From NCBI RefSeq assembly GCF_051851475.1, contig NZ_JBPUSJ010000001.1:124001-188000 (forward strand): 64,000 nt of DNA, read 5' to 3'. Position 1 is the first letter of the stretch. Every line of letters starts with the position of its first letter. Position numbers and translations under genes: made by a program. This stretch comes from Carboxylicivirga taeanensis. Lineage in GTDB: Bacteria; Bacteroidota; Bacteroidia; Bacteroidales; Marinilabiliaceae. Positions 25,659-34,092 of this stretch are shown here, piece by piece. The notes under the pieces are model-generated. The model did no database searches. It saw only the letters and a program-made list of their open reading frames with translations, and was not told the origin of the DNA.

Positions 25659-26654
25659 ATGAGCATTAAACAAACCATAAAAGCACTCATCAACCACAAA
25701 ACACTAACCCGGGCTAAGGCTAAAGACGTGTTGGTGAACATCGCCAAGGAGCAGTACAATCAATCAGAGGTAGTGGTCTTCTTAACAGTGTTTATGATGC
25801 GCCCCGTTACGGTTGAAGAATTGGCCGGTTTTCGTGATGCGCTGCTTGAGCTTTGCCTAAGAGTAGATTTATCAGACTACCAAACCATTGACATGTGCGG
25901 AACCGGCGGCGATGGTAAAAACACCTTTAACATTTCCACATTGGCCTCATTGGTGGTGGCTGGTACGGGTGCAAAAGTTGCCAAGCACGGTAACTACAGC
26001 GTATCCTCCTCGTGCGGCTCATCCAACGTAATGGAATACCTGGGTTACCGCTTTACCAATAACGAAAGCAAATTGAAGGAACAGCTTGATAAGGCCAACA
26101 TCTGTTTCTTGCACGCTCCTCTGTTTCATCCGGCTATGAAAGTGGTGGCACCTATCCGAAAAGAGCTGGGCTTGAAAACCTTCTTCAATATGCTGGGTCC
26201 GATGGTAAACCCTTCCTTTCCTCAGCATCAGCTGGTGGGGGTGTTTAGCCTGGAGCTGGCTCGTGTTTACCAATACATCTACCAGCAAACCAACCTTAAA
26301 TACAGCATTGTGCATGCACTGGATGGCTACGATGAAGTATCGCTTACCGGCGATTTTAAAGCCATCACAAACACAGGTGAACTGGTGTATTCACCAACTG
26401 ATTTTAAGATGAAACAAATTCGACCAGAAGCAATATTTGGCGGTGACACAGTGGCAGAAGCAGCCAATATATTTAAAACCATAGTGGAGGGCAAAGGCTC
26501 CGAGGCACAAAACAATGTGGTGATTGCCAATGCTGCCCTGGCACTCAATTGCTACTCGCCCACAAAAGGCCTGGAACAAAACATTGAAGATGCGCGCCAA
26601 TCATTACTGGATGGCAAGGCAGCCAAGGTACTATCAACCCTTATCAGTATATAA
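25659..26654 (+). CDS. trpD: anthranilate phosphoribosyltransferase TrpD
   Basis: TrpD adds phosphoribose from PRPP to anthranilate. The 331-residue protein has the family motifs DMCGTGGDGKNTFNIST (about 77-93) and AKHGNYSVSSSCGSSNVME for PRPP and substrate binding, and the later FFNMLGPMVNP. It is third in trpEGDCFBA. Confidence 0.96.
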   Translation: MSIKQTIKALINHKTLTRAKAKDVLVNIAKEQYNQSEVVVFLTVFMMRPVTVEELAGFRDALLELCLRVDLSDYQTIDMCGTGGDGKNTFNISTLASLVVAGTGAKVAKHGNYSVSSSCGSSNVMEYLGYRFTNNESKLKEQLDKANICFLHAPLFHPAMKVVAPIRKELGLKTFFNMLGPMVNPSFPQHQLVGVFSLELARVYQYIYQQTNLKYSIVHALDGYDEVSLTGDFKAITNTGELVYSPTDFKMKQIRPEAIFGGDTVAEAANIFKTIVEGKGSEAQNNVVIANAALALNCYSPTKGLEQNIEDARQSLLDGKAAKVLSTLISI

Positions 26655-26663
26655 GAAACAGCC

Positions 26664-27461
26664 ATGAATATTCTCGATAAAATAGTTGCACACAAGAAAA
26701 TTGAAATTCAACAAGCTGCAAAAACTACATCGCAGGAGCAGCTGATGGACCAGCCACTCTTTAGCGAAGCCGTACCATCATTAAAGAGTTCCATTACTGA
26801 TCCGAGCAAAACGGGTGTCATCACAGAGTTTAAACGCCAGTCTCCATCAAAAGGCATCATCAATGGTGATTCAACAGTTGAAGAGGTGGTAACCGGCTAT
26901 GAGAAAGCCGGCTCTTCGGCCCTTTCGGTATTAACCGATCAGCAGTTCTTTGGTGGATGTAACCAGGACTTAAAAACGGCCAGAGCTCTGACGACCATCC
27001 CCATTCTACGTAAAGATTTTATTATTGATCCTTACCAGGTATACGAAGCCAAAGCGATAGGTGCCAGTGCTATTTTGCTCATAGCTGCCATTCTGGATGT
27101 CAACCAGGCCAAAGAGCTGGGTGCCCTGGCCAACTACCTGGGTATGGAAGTACTGATGGAACTGCACGCGCCCGAAGAAACTGATAAGCTCAATCCGTTT
27201 GTAGATGTAATAGGTATTAACAACCGCAACCTCAAAACCTTTGAAGTCAACCTGGAACAGTCCATTCAGCTGGCCAGTCAACTACCTGCCGACAAGCTGA
27301 AGATTTCAGAAAGTGGCATTCACTCGCCCGAAGACGTAATTTTTCTGCGAAAGAATGGATTTGATGGCTTTCTGATTGGCGAGAACTTTATGAAAACGAA
27401 CAATCCGGCCGAAGCTTTTGCCCAATTCGCTAAAGCAATCACCATAAAAGCCAAGGCATAA
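26664..27461 (+). CDS. trpC: indole-3-glycerol-phosphate synthase TrpC
   Basis: TrpC closes the indole ring with loss of CO2. The 265-residue beta/alpha barrel has ITEFKRQSPSKG (catalytic Lys), ALSVLTDQQFFGG, PILRKDFIIDPYQ, GINNRNLKTF and SESGI in order. It stands alone rather than fused to TrpF and begins 9 bases after trpD. Confidence 0.97.
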   Translation: MNILDKIVAHKKIEIQQAAKTTSQEQLMDQPLFSEAVPSLKSSITDPSKTGVITEFKRQSPSKGIINGDSTVEEVVTGYEKAGSSALSVLTDQQFFGGCNQDLKTARALTTIPILRKDFIIDPYQVYEAKAIGASAILLIAAILDVNQAKELGALANYLGMEVLMELHAPEETDKLNPFVDVIGINNRNLKTFEVNLEQSIQLASQLPADKLKISESGIHSPEDVIFLRKNGFDGFLIGENFMKTNNPAEAFAQFAKAITIKAKA

Positions 27462-27491
27462 TAGCAACATCAACCAGATAAGTAGCAAAAC

Positions 27492-28136
27492 ATGAATCCA
27501 TTACCTGAAATAAAAGTATGCGGCATGCGCGATAGTTCCAATATTGAGGAGCTCGTTAAGCTAAAGCCCGACTACATCGGCTTCATTTTCTACGAACAGT
27601 CGCCTCGCTATGTCCAAAAACCACCTCAGGCACAGATCGATGCTTCTATTAGGAAGGTAGGCGTTTTTGTAAATGCCAGCGAGCGTACCATCAACGAAAA
27701 ACGCATTGCTTTTGGGCTCGACATCATTCAGCTACATGGCGATGAATCACCGGAACAATGCTTCATACTAAAACAATTTGGTGCACAGGTGATGAAGGTA
27801 TTTCGGGTAGATGAATCCTTTGACTTTCAGGAAACCAAACGCTACCAGGACTATTGCGACTACTTTTTGTTCGACACACAAACCAAGGCGTTTGGCGGCA
27901 GCGGACAAAAGTTTAACTGGCAGCTATTGAAGAACTACAACAATGCACGTCCGGTATTTTTAAGCGGCGGCATTGGGCCCGATGATGTGGCTGACATTCA
28001 GCAACTGGAAAACATCAACCTGAAGGCCATCGATATCAACAGCAAATTTGAAATTAAACCAGCACTTAAAGATATTCCGCGACTATCTGAATTCTTTAAT
28101 GCCATAAGACAAACAAAGTATGAGCAAGCAGAATAA
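27492..28136 (+). CDS. trpF: phosphoribosylanthranilate isomerase TrpF
   Basis: TrpF performs the Amadori isomerisation before TrpC. The 214-residue barrel has the catalytic Cys in EIKVCGMRD near the start, the acid in FLFDTQTKAFGGSGQKF and the phosphate loop LSGGIGPDDV. Its 3' end overlaps trpB by 17 bases, which implies translational coupling. Confidence 0.96.
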   Translation: MNPLPEIKVCGMRDSSNIEELVKLKPDYIGFIFYEQSPRYVQKPPQAQIDASIRKVGVFVNASERTINEKRIAFGLDIIQLHGDESPEQCFILKQFGAQVMKVFRVDESFDFQETKRYQDYCDYFLFDTQTKAFGGSGQKFNWQLLKNYNNARPVFLSGGIGPDDVADIQQLENINLKAIDINSKFEIKPALKDIPRLSEFFNAIRQTKYEQAE

Positions 28137-29313
28137 ATACCAGGCAGATGAGAAAGGCATGTATGGCCGTTTTGGAGGCGCCTACATCCCGGAGATGCTC
28201 TACCCAAATATTGAAAACCTGAAGAACGTATACAGGGATATCATTGATTCACCAGCTTTCCAGAAGGAGTACAAAGCTTTGTTGAAGGATTATGTCGGAC
28301 GCCCTTCGCCACTTTATCTGGCCAAACGACTATCAGAGAAATACCAAACCAACGTGTACCTCAAACGCGAGGATCTGAACCATACCGGTGCGCACAAAAT
28401 TAACAACACGGTTGGACAGATTTTGATTGCCAAGCACATGGGCAAACAACGCATCATTGCAGAAACAGGTGCCGGTCAGCATGGTGTGGCCACCGCTACC
28501 GCTTGTGCACTTATGGGGCTGCAATGTGTGGTGTACATGGGTGAAGTGGATATTAAAAGGCAAGCACCAAATGTGGCACGCATGAAGATGCTGGGCGCCG
28601 AAGTAAAGGCAGCTACCTCTGGCAGCAAAACGCTGAAAGATGCCACCAACGAGGCATTGCGCGACTGGATATGCAACCCCGAGGACACCTTTTACCTCAT
28701 TGGGTCGGTAGTAGGACCTCATCCTTATCCCGATATGGTGGCACGCCTGCAAGCTATTATCAGTGAAGAGATAAAGCTGCAAATCAGCGAAAAAACCAGC
28801 AAGGATTATCCTGATTATGTGATTGCCTGCGTGGGTGGTGGCAGCAATGCCGCCGGCTCGTTCTACCATTTTCTGGACGATGAACGGGTGAAACTAGTGG
28901 CAGTAGAAGCTTCCGGCATGGGCGTTGACTCAGGTCAAACAGCAGCCACCATCGCGCTGGGAGATATGGGCATTATTCACGGCAGTAAAACCTTCCTGAT
29001 GCAGAGTGCAGATGGACAGATCACTGAGCCCTATTCTATCTCGGCAGGATTGGATTACCCGGGCATTGGCCCACAGCATGCACATTTGTTTGATACCGGC
29101 CGAGCACAATTTCTTGCGGCCACCGATAAAGAGGCCCTGGATGCCGCCCTGCAGTTAACACAGCTCGAAGGCATTATTCCGGCCCTGGAATCGGCCCATG
29201 CACTGGCAGCACTCGAAAAAATGCAGTTTACAAAAGACGATGCCGTGGTGATTACCCTCTCGGGAAGAGGTGATAAAGACATGGCTACTTACATGGAACG
29301 CTTTGGTTTTTAG
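28120..29313 (+). CDS. trpB: tryptophan synthase beta chain TrpB
   Basis: TrpB condenses indole with serine using PLP. The 397-residue protein has the Schiff-base Lys in HTGAHKINN (about residue 90), the conserved GRFGGAYIPE start, the catalytic ETGAGQHGVATA loop and the GGGSNAAG phosphate site. It is the TrpB1 type that pairs with TrpA, which follows directly. Confidence 0.97.
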   Translation: MSKQNKYQADEKGMYGRFGGAYIPEMLYPNIENLKNVYRDIIDSPAFQKEYKALLKDYVGRPSPLYLAKRLSEKYQTNVYLKREDLNHTGAHKINNTVGQILIAKHMGKQRIIAETGAGQHGVATATACALMGLQCVVYMGEVDIKRQAPNVARMKMLGAEVKAATSGSKTLKDATNEALRDWICNPEDTFYLIGSVVGPHPYPDMVARLQAIISEEIKLQISEKTSKDYPDYVIACVGGGSNAAGSFYHFLDDERVKLVAVEASGMGVDSGQTAATIALGDMGIIHGSKTFLMQSADGQITEPYSISAGLDYPGIGPQHAHLFDTGRAQFLAATDKEALDAALQLTQLEGIIPALESAHALAALEKMQFTKDDAVVITLSGRGDKDMATYMERFGF

Positions 29314-29337
29314 TTTAACCAGCCAAATAAGTTGATT

Positions 29338-30114
29338 ATGATGAACAGACTTAATAAACTCTTTGCGAGTCAAAAAAATATCTGCTCGGTGTATTATACA
29401 GCCGGCTACCCAAATATCAATGACACCATGCCAGTGCTGGAAGCCTTGCAAGAGGGAGGCGCCGACCTGGTAGAAATTGGCATGCCATTTTCAGACCCAT
29501 TGGCCGATGGACCAACCATTCAGGCCAGCAGTGAACAGGCATTGGATAATGGCATGAGCATTCAGTTACTGTTTGAACAATTACAGACAATGCGCCAAAA
29601 CATTACAATACCGGTTGTGTTAATGGGCTATTTTAATCCGGTTTTTAAATATGGTGTTGAGAAGTTCATTTCCAAATGCCGTGAAGTTGGTGTGGATGGC
29701 GTCATCATTCCCGATCTGCCCTTCGACGAATACCGTGAGCTCTATGAAAGCCTATTCAATGAGGCGGCTATCTCCAATATTTTTCTCATTACACCACAGA
29801 CATCGAATGAACGTATCGGCTTAATTGATGCCCACAGCAGAAGTTTTATCTATGTGGTGTCATCGGCATCGGTGACCGGCGCCAAACAGAATGTACAGCA
29901 AAACCAAATCGACTATTTCAACCGGGTGAACAACTTAGGCTTGAAGAGCCCACGGCTGATTGGTTTTGGCATTGGCAGTCGAGACACCTTTGAAACAGCC
30001 TGCCAGCATGCCTCAGGAGCCATCATCGGCAGTGCCTTTGTGAAACTGCTCGATGAACACGGTGCCGACAAACAACAGATTAAGGCTTTTATTAACACGA
30101 TTAAGAATAAATAA
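29338..30114 (+). CDS. trpA: tryptophan synthase alpha chain TrpA
   Basis: TrpA splits indole-glycerol phosphate to indole, which is channelled to TrpB. The 258-residue barrel has catalytic Glu in LVEIGMPFSDPLADGPTIQ (about residue 47), GVIIPDLPFDE, YVVSSASVTGAK and the phosphate loop GFGIGSRD. An ATG one codon later is also possible. It is last in trpEGDCFBA, and a 7-bp array begins one base after its stop codon. Confidence 0.97.
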   Translation: MMNRLNKLFASQKNICSVYYTAGYPNINDTMPVLEALQEGGADLVEIGMPFSDPLADGPTIQASSEQALDNGMSIQLLFEQLQTMRQNITIPVVLMGYFNPVFKYGVEKFISKCREVGVDGVIIPDLPFDEYRELYESLFNEAAISNIFLITPQTSNERIGLIDAHSRSFIYVVSSASVTGAKQNVQQNQIDYFNRVNNLGLKSPRLIGFGIGSRDTFETACQHASGAIIGSAFVKLLDEHGADKQQIKAFINTIKNK

Positions 30115-30115
30115 A

Positions 30116-30143
30116 GTCCGAGGTCCGAAGCGCAATGTCCGAC
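30116..30143 (+). repeat. 7-bp repeat array, GTCCGAA family (array e)
   Basis: Four units begin at 30116, 30123, 30130 and 30137; three start GTCC and the third is GCGC. The consensus is GTCCGAA. It begins one base after the trpA stop. It has no neighbouring four-helix-bundle gene, unlike arrays f and g of the same family. Confidence 0.75.
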
Positions 30144-30191
30144 GACTATTTTTCATTTCAACAAATTACCAACTAAACATTCAACATTAGC

Positions 30192-31049
30192 ATGCAAAAC
30201 ACCGCCATCATACGCATCCATTGCCCCGACCAAAAAGGCATCGTAGCCAATGTTACTGATTTTATTAACCGACATAATGGAAATATTCTGTACCTCGACC
30301 AACACACCGACCGGTCTGAACAGCGTTTTTTTATGCGCATTGAATGGGACCTCGATGGATTTGCCATCACAGCTGATGAGCTGAGACAGGCATTTGAAAT
30401 ATCCATAGCCAACCCCATGCAAATGGTGTGGACTTTAAACTTTTCATCGCAAATACCCCGCATGGCTGTTTTTGTGTCGAGAGCATCTCATTGTTTGTAC
30501 GACTTACTGGCCCGTTATAGTGCTGGCGAGCTGAATGTGGAAATACCGCTCATTATCAGTAACCATAAGGATTTGGAACAGGTAGCCAAACAGTTTAACA
30601 TTCCCTATTTTCATCTGCCTGTTACAAAAAACAATAAAGAAGAGATTGAGGAAGAGCAGATTAGCTTGTGCAAAAAATATCAGGTGGACTTCATCGTATT
30701 GGCCCGTTACATGCAAATTTTATCGCCTGGATTCAATGCACTTTATCCAAACCGTATCATCAACATTCATCACTCCTTCCTGCCTGCCTTTGCAGGTGCC
30801 AAACCCTACCATGCCGCCCATTCACGTGGTGTCAAATTGATTGGGGCAACGGGTCACTACGTCACCTCAGACCTGGACGCCGGACCAATAATAGAACAGG
30901 AAGTAATCAAAATATCGCACCACGATACAGTACATAGTCTGGTACAAAAAGGTAAAAATGTAGAGAAAATAGTGTTGTCAAGGGCAGTTCAGGCACATAT
31001 CGACCGTAAAACATTGGTATATAAAAACAAAACCATCATATTCGCCTAA
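30192..31049 (+). CDS. purU: formyltetrahydrofolate deformylase PurU
   Basis: PurU hydrolyses 10-formyl-THF to THF and formate, balancing one-carbon pools. The 285-residue protein has an N-terminal ACT domain (about 1-85; IRIHCPDQKGIVANVTDFI) and a C-terminal formyltransferase fold with the catalytic NIHHSFLPAF loop and Asp in VTSDLDAGPIIEQ. It lies 78 bases after trpA; array e lies between, so it may or may not belong to the trp transcript. Confidence 0.94.
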   Translation: MQNTAIIRIHCPDQKGIVANVTDFINRHNGNILYLDQHTDRSEQRFFMRIEWDLDGFAITADELRQAFEISIANPMQMVWTLNFSSQIPRMAVFVSRASHCLYDLLARYSAGELNVEIPLIISNHKDLEQVAKQFNIPYFHLPVTKNNKEEIEEEQISLCKKYQVDFIVLARYMQILSPGFNALYPNRIINIHHSFLPAFAGAKPYHAAHSRGVKLIGATGHYVTSDLDAGPIIEQEVIKISHHDTVHSLVQKGKNVEKIVLSRAVQAHIDRKTLVYKNKTIIFA

Positions 31050-31338
31050 GGTATCAACCTGTGTAGGCCTTAAATAGTGAGTTCACTACTCAAATAAATT
31101 AGGACGATTCGATGAATAAAATGGAAGAATAACGGACTATTTTGACATATTTTAGAAGAAGAAGTTTGCAGTTTATAAGTGGTTTGCAATAGCTTTGCTA
31201 AAAATGCGATATACAACGTTAAACTTTAGCGCAACAGCACGCTTTTCTTCCAGGTTTTCAGCCTGTAAATCCATTTTTTATTGCAAACTAATTTTAGAAA
31301 TAAAATCATACTTAGGTCAATATTTATAAACTAAAAAA

Positions 31339-31866
31339 ATGAACCCCATGAAACAGTTACTGACACTATTAGCTATTGCATTTATAAGTCTGTCGAGCTG
31401 CGCGCAACAAGCAGATGACCGTGGTTACCTTGTTAAGGTTGGCGACATGGCCCCCGATTTTGAAATGACATTAACCGATGGGTCAACCGTTAAACTGTCG
31501 GATCTGCGTGGGCATGTAGTGATGCTGCAGTTTACTGCCAGCTGGTGTGGGGTGTGCCGTAAAGAGATGCCACACATAGAAAAAGAAATATGGCTGCCCT
31601 ACAAAGACAAAGGTCTGAAAGTATTTGGTGTGGACCGCGATGAACCTAAAGCAAAAGCTCTGGAAATGATTGAAGCAACTGGCATCACCTACCCAATGGG
31701 TCTGGATGATAATGCTGACATATTTGGATTGTATGCCGACAAAAAGTCTGGTGTTACGCGCAATGTCCTCATCAACAAAGAAGGTAAAATCATTTTTCTG
31801 ACGCGCTTATTTAATACAGAAGAGTTTGCTGAGCTGGTTAAGAGAATTGGGGAGGAAGTGAAATAA
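31339..31866 (+). CDS. TlpA/ResA-like thiol-disulfide lipoprotein
   Basis: This 175-residue thioredoxin-fold protein has a lipoprotein signal (lipobox LSSC, Cys21) and the redox motif WCGVC with Cys70 and Cys73. An AhpC/TSA-type lead (VGDMAPDFEMTLTDG) precedes it. It is expected to be anchored facing the periplasm and to reduce or oxidise envelope proteins, as ResA and TlpA do in cytochrome maturation; the partner is not known here. It is directly upstream of the hisH half-operon. Confidence 0.88.
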   Translation: MNPMKQLLTLLAIAFISLSSCAQQADDRGYLVKVGDMAPDFEMTLTDGSTVKLSDLRGHVVMLQFTASWCGVCRKEMPHIEKEIWLPYKDKGLKVFGVDRDEPKAKALEMIEATGITYPMGLDDNADIFGLYADKKSGVTRNVLINKEGKIIFLTRLFNTEEFAELVKRIGEEVK

Positions 31867-31899
31867 GTCCAAAGCTCAAGGTCCTTGGTCCGAAGAAAA
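31867..31899 (+). repeat. 7-bp repeat array, GTCCGAA family (array f, left flank of first IVP gene)
   Basis: Units begin at 31867, 31874, 31881 and 31888 (three GTCC starts and one GCTC), then GAAAA. It starts immediately after the TlpA-like stop codon. With one preceding A it matches array g, on the opposite strand, at 26 of 34 positions, including 12 consecutive bases (GTCCGAAGAAAA), so the pair forms an inverted repeat around the four-helix-bundle gene. Confidence 0.8.
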
Positions 31900-31920
31900 C
31901 ACAACCATAAATAACCATTA

Positions 31921-32268
31921 ATGAAAACATTCAGAGAACTTCTCGTATGGCAAAAATCAATGGATTTTGTCACTGAAGCATATAATGTAACAGCCGGCTT
32001 TCCTGATGATGAGAAATTTGGCTTAACCAATCAGCTAAGAAGAGCCTCCGTTTCTATTCCTTCTAACATTGCCGAAGGTTTTGGCAGAAAATCAGATGGA
32101 GACTTTTCACGATTTCTGTCCATTGCATTAGGTTCCAGTTTCGAGGTACAAACACAATTGGAAATTGCTAAAAATGTGGACCTTTGAAGTGCGGAAGACT
32201 TGAACAGATTAATAGCTGAATTAGAAGAAATTGCACGAATGATTAAAGGTCTAAAATCTAAATTATAA
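31921..32268 (+). pseudogene. four-helix-bundle (S23/IVP-type) protein, nonsense-truncated
   Basis: The frame starts MKTFRELLVWQKSMD, identical over 15 residues to the intact copy at 33725, and has the family hallmarks VSIPSNIAEGFGR and RFLSIALGS. An in-frame TGA at 32185-32187 stops it after 88 residues. The frame then continues for 26 sense codons (SAEDLNRLIAELEEIARM and so on) to TAA at 32266, just what the end of an intact member looks like. A single nonsense change is the simplest reading. It is flanked by an inverted pair of 7-bp arrays. Confidence 0.85.
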
Positions 32269-32272
32269 GAAC

Positions 32273-32938
32273 ATGAATATAAGCTCGAGAAACTCTGATA
32301 CTTTTTCTTCGGACTCCGGACTTCGGGCGTCGGACTCTCAAAAAATCATCATCATCAAATACAACGCCGGTAATATTAGGTCAGTTAATAACGCTTTGCT
32401 GCGCTTAGGTTACGAAGCGGAGATAACGGCTGATCCAGAGCAAATTCAACAAGCTGATAAAGTCATATTTCCTGGCGTTGGTGAGGCCAGTACAACCATG
32501 GCTTACCTACGCGAAACGGGACTGGATAAAGTGATAATCAACCTGAAAAAGCCAGTTTTAGGGATTTGCTTAGGCATGCAACTCATGTGCAGCCATTCAG
32601 AGGAAGGAAATGTGGACTGCTTAAACATCTTTGATGAAAAGGTAAGAAAGTTTCAGCTACCCGAACCAAATGTGGAAAACATTAAAATCCCACATATGGG
32701 TTGGAATCAAATAACGGAGGTGAAAGCACCGCTTTTTGATGCATCCTTGGAGGGGGAGTACGTCTATTTCGTGCATAGCTATTATGTGGCAATTGGCGAG
32801 GATACAGCTTCTGCAACAGACTATATCCTACCCTACAGTTCCGCCTTGCAAAAGGATAACTTTTACGCCACTCAATTCCATCCCGAAAAAAGCGGTTCAG
32901 TGGGAGAGCGTATTCTGGAAAACTTTTTAAAACTATAA
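32273..32938 (+). CDS. hisH: imidazole glycerol phosphate synthase glutaminase subunit HisH
   Basis: HisH releases ammonia from glutamine for HisF. The frame has the nucleophile Cys99 in LGICLGMQLMC, a Glu/His catalytic pair near TQFHPEKSG, and PHMGWNQ. Conserved sequence starts at about residue 25 (IIIIKYNAGNIRSV). The first 24 residues are Ser/Asp-rich and are encoded by a 7-bp repeat array. No ATG, GTG or TTG lies between that array and residue 25, so translation seems to have to begin at 32273 within four bases of the broken four-helix-bundle frame. Confidence 0.93.
   Translation: MNISSRNSDTFSSDSGLRASDSQKIIIIKYNAGNIRSVNNALLRLGYEAEITADPEQIQQADKVIFPGVGEASTTMAYLRETGLDKVIINLKKPVLGICLGMQLMCSHSEEGNVDCLNIFDEKVRKFQLPEPNVENIKIPHMGWNQITEVKAPLFDASLEGEYVYFVHSYYVAIGEDTASATDYILPYSSALQKDNFYATQFHPEKSGSVGERILENFLKL
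32303..32336 (-). repeat. 7-bp repeat array, GTCCGAA family (array g, inside hisH, right flank of first IVP gene)
   Basis: Read on the minus strand, four units (three GTCC starts and one GCCC) begin at 32335, 32328, 32321 and 32314, then GAAAA. It is the inverted partner of array f (26/34). It lies inside the hisH reading frame and encodes the Ser/Asp-rich N-terminal extension. Confidence 0.8.
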
Positions 32939-32944
32939 TACTTC

Positions 32945-33673
32945 ATGGGGAAAATAGATATTATACCGGCCATTGACATTATCGATGGCAAATGTGTGCG
33001 ACTCAGTCAGGGCGATTACAACAGCAAAAAAGTATATAGCGAAGACCCTTTGGAAGTTGCCAAAGAGTTTGAAGACCATGGCATCAAACGGCTTCACCTG
33101 GTGGATTTGGATGGCGCTAAAGCTGGTCGCATCATCAACTATCAGGTGCTTGAGCACATTGCCTGTAAAACCAACCTGATCATTGATTTTGGCGGTGGAT
33201 TAAAGCGGTCGGAAGATCTACACATTGCCTTCGAATCAGGAGCAAAAATGGTGACAGGTGGCTCCATCGCGGTTAAGAATCCCGAAGAGTTTGAGAGCTG
33301 GATAGAGCAATATGGCTCAGAGAAAATCATTCTGGGTGCCGATGCCAAAGACAAGAAAATTGCTGTAACCGGCTGGCTCGAAGAAACCGATGAGGAGTTG
33401 ATTCCATTTATCAAAGATTACACACAAAAAGGTATCCATAAAGTGATCTGTACCGACATCAGCAAAGACGGAATGCTGCAGGGGCCTGCCATCGAATTGT
33501 ATCAAGAAATTCTCAGCGAACTGCCCCAATTATATTTGGTAGCCAGCGGTGGGGTTAGTGGCATTGAGGATATTGAGAAGCTGGCAGAAGCCCAAATCCC
33601 TGCTGTTATATTCGGCAAAGCAATTTATGAAGGAAAGATTCAGCTTAAGGAGTTAGAGAGATTTATTTTATAG
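32945..33673 (+). CDS. hisA: ProFAR isomerase HisA
   Basis: HisA opens the ProFAR ribose by an Amadori rearrangement. The 242-residue barrel has catalytic Asp in IPAIDIIDGKCVRLSQGDY, the phosphate loops FGGGLKR and TGGSIAV, and the second Asp in CTDISKDGMLQGP. It begins 6 bases after hisH. A 7-bp array starts on the last base of its stop codon. Confidence 0.97.
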   Translation: MGKIDIIPAIDIIDGKCVRLSQGDYNSKKVYSEDPLEVAKEFEDHGIKRLHLVDLDGAKAGRIINYQVLEHIACKTNLIIDFGGGLKRSEDLHIAFESGAKMVTGGSIAVKNPEEFESWIEQYGSEKIILGADAKDKKIAVTGWLEETDEELIPFIKDYTQKGIHKVICTDISKDGMLQGPAIELYQEILSELPQLYLVASGGVSGIEDIEKLAEAQIPAVIFGKAIYEGKIQLKELERFIL

Positions 33674-33707
33674 TCAGCAGACAGTAGCTGAAGGTCAGTA
33701 GTTAAAC
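33673..33707 (+). repeat. 7-bp repeat array, GTCAGTA family (array h, left flank of second IVP gene)
   Basis: Units begin at 33673, 33680, 33687, 33694 and 33701; two start GTCA and the others vary. The consensus is GTCAGTA. GGTCAGTAGT (33693-33702) recurs inverted in array i on the far side of the intact four-helix-bundle gene. The first G is the last base of the hisA stop codon. Confidence 0.7.
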
Positions 33708-33724
33708 CCTAATTAAATTCAAAC

Positions 33725-34090
33725 ATGAAAACATTTAGAGAGTTATTAGTTTGGCAAAAATCAATGGACTTATCGGTTGAGATTTATCATCTGACCAACT
33801 CTTTTCCCAAATCAGAAGAGTATGGGCTGTCTTCTCAAGTAAGAAGAAGTTCCGTTTCTATTCCTTCAAATATTGCTGAAGGATATGGAAGAAATCACAC
33901 AAAAGACTTTGTCAGATTTCTGCAGATAGCTCAAGGATCGGCTTATGAATGTCAGACTCAACTTGAAATAGCTTATCGTGTTAACTACCTAATAAAAGAT
34001 GATTTCGACAATATCGATGCAAGATTCACAGAACTTGCAAAAATGTTATCATCACTAATACGTAAAGTGAAAGAGTCTGCCACCAGATAA
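33725..34090 (+). CDS. four-helix-bundle (S23/IVP-type) protein
   Basis: The 121-residue protein has the start MKTFRELLVWQKSMDL and the core VSIPSNIAEGYGR of the family first seen as proteins encoded by 23S rRNA intervening sequences. Here it is not in rRNA but between hisA and hisF. The family forms pentameric four-helix bundles with a basic surface, and the Avd protein of diversity-generating retroelements is a relative; no function is known for most stand-alone members. It is intact, unlike its nearby copy, and is flanked by an inverted pair of GTCAGTA-type arrays. Confidence 0.88.
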   Translation: MKTFRELLVWQKSMDLSVEIYHLTNSFPKSEEYGLSSQVRRSSVSIPSNIAEGYGRNHTKDFVRFLQIAQGSAYECQTQLEIAYRVNYLIKDDFDNIDARFTELAKMLSSLIRKVKESATR

Positions 34091-34092
34091 TC

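Noticed and set aside
28333..28869. A 178-codon open frame antisense to trpB
   Set aside because: It is a shadow of trpB, with unnatural composition rich in His and Cys.
32185..32187. In-frame TGA in the first IVP gene as a selenocysteine or recoded codon
   Set aside because: No SECIS-like hairpin was seen after it, family members do not use selenocysteine, and a simple nonsense change explains it.
31921..34090. IVP genes as part of a 23S rRNA intervening sequence or a diversity-generating retroelement
   Set aside because: No rRNA, no reverse transcriptase, and no template/variable repeat pair were found near them.
31921..34090. The two IVP genes as a toxin-antitoxin pair
   Set aside because: They are paralogues of each other, separated by hisH and hisA, and one is broken.
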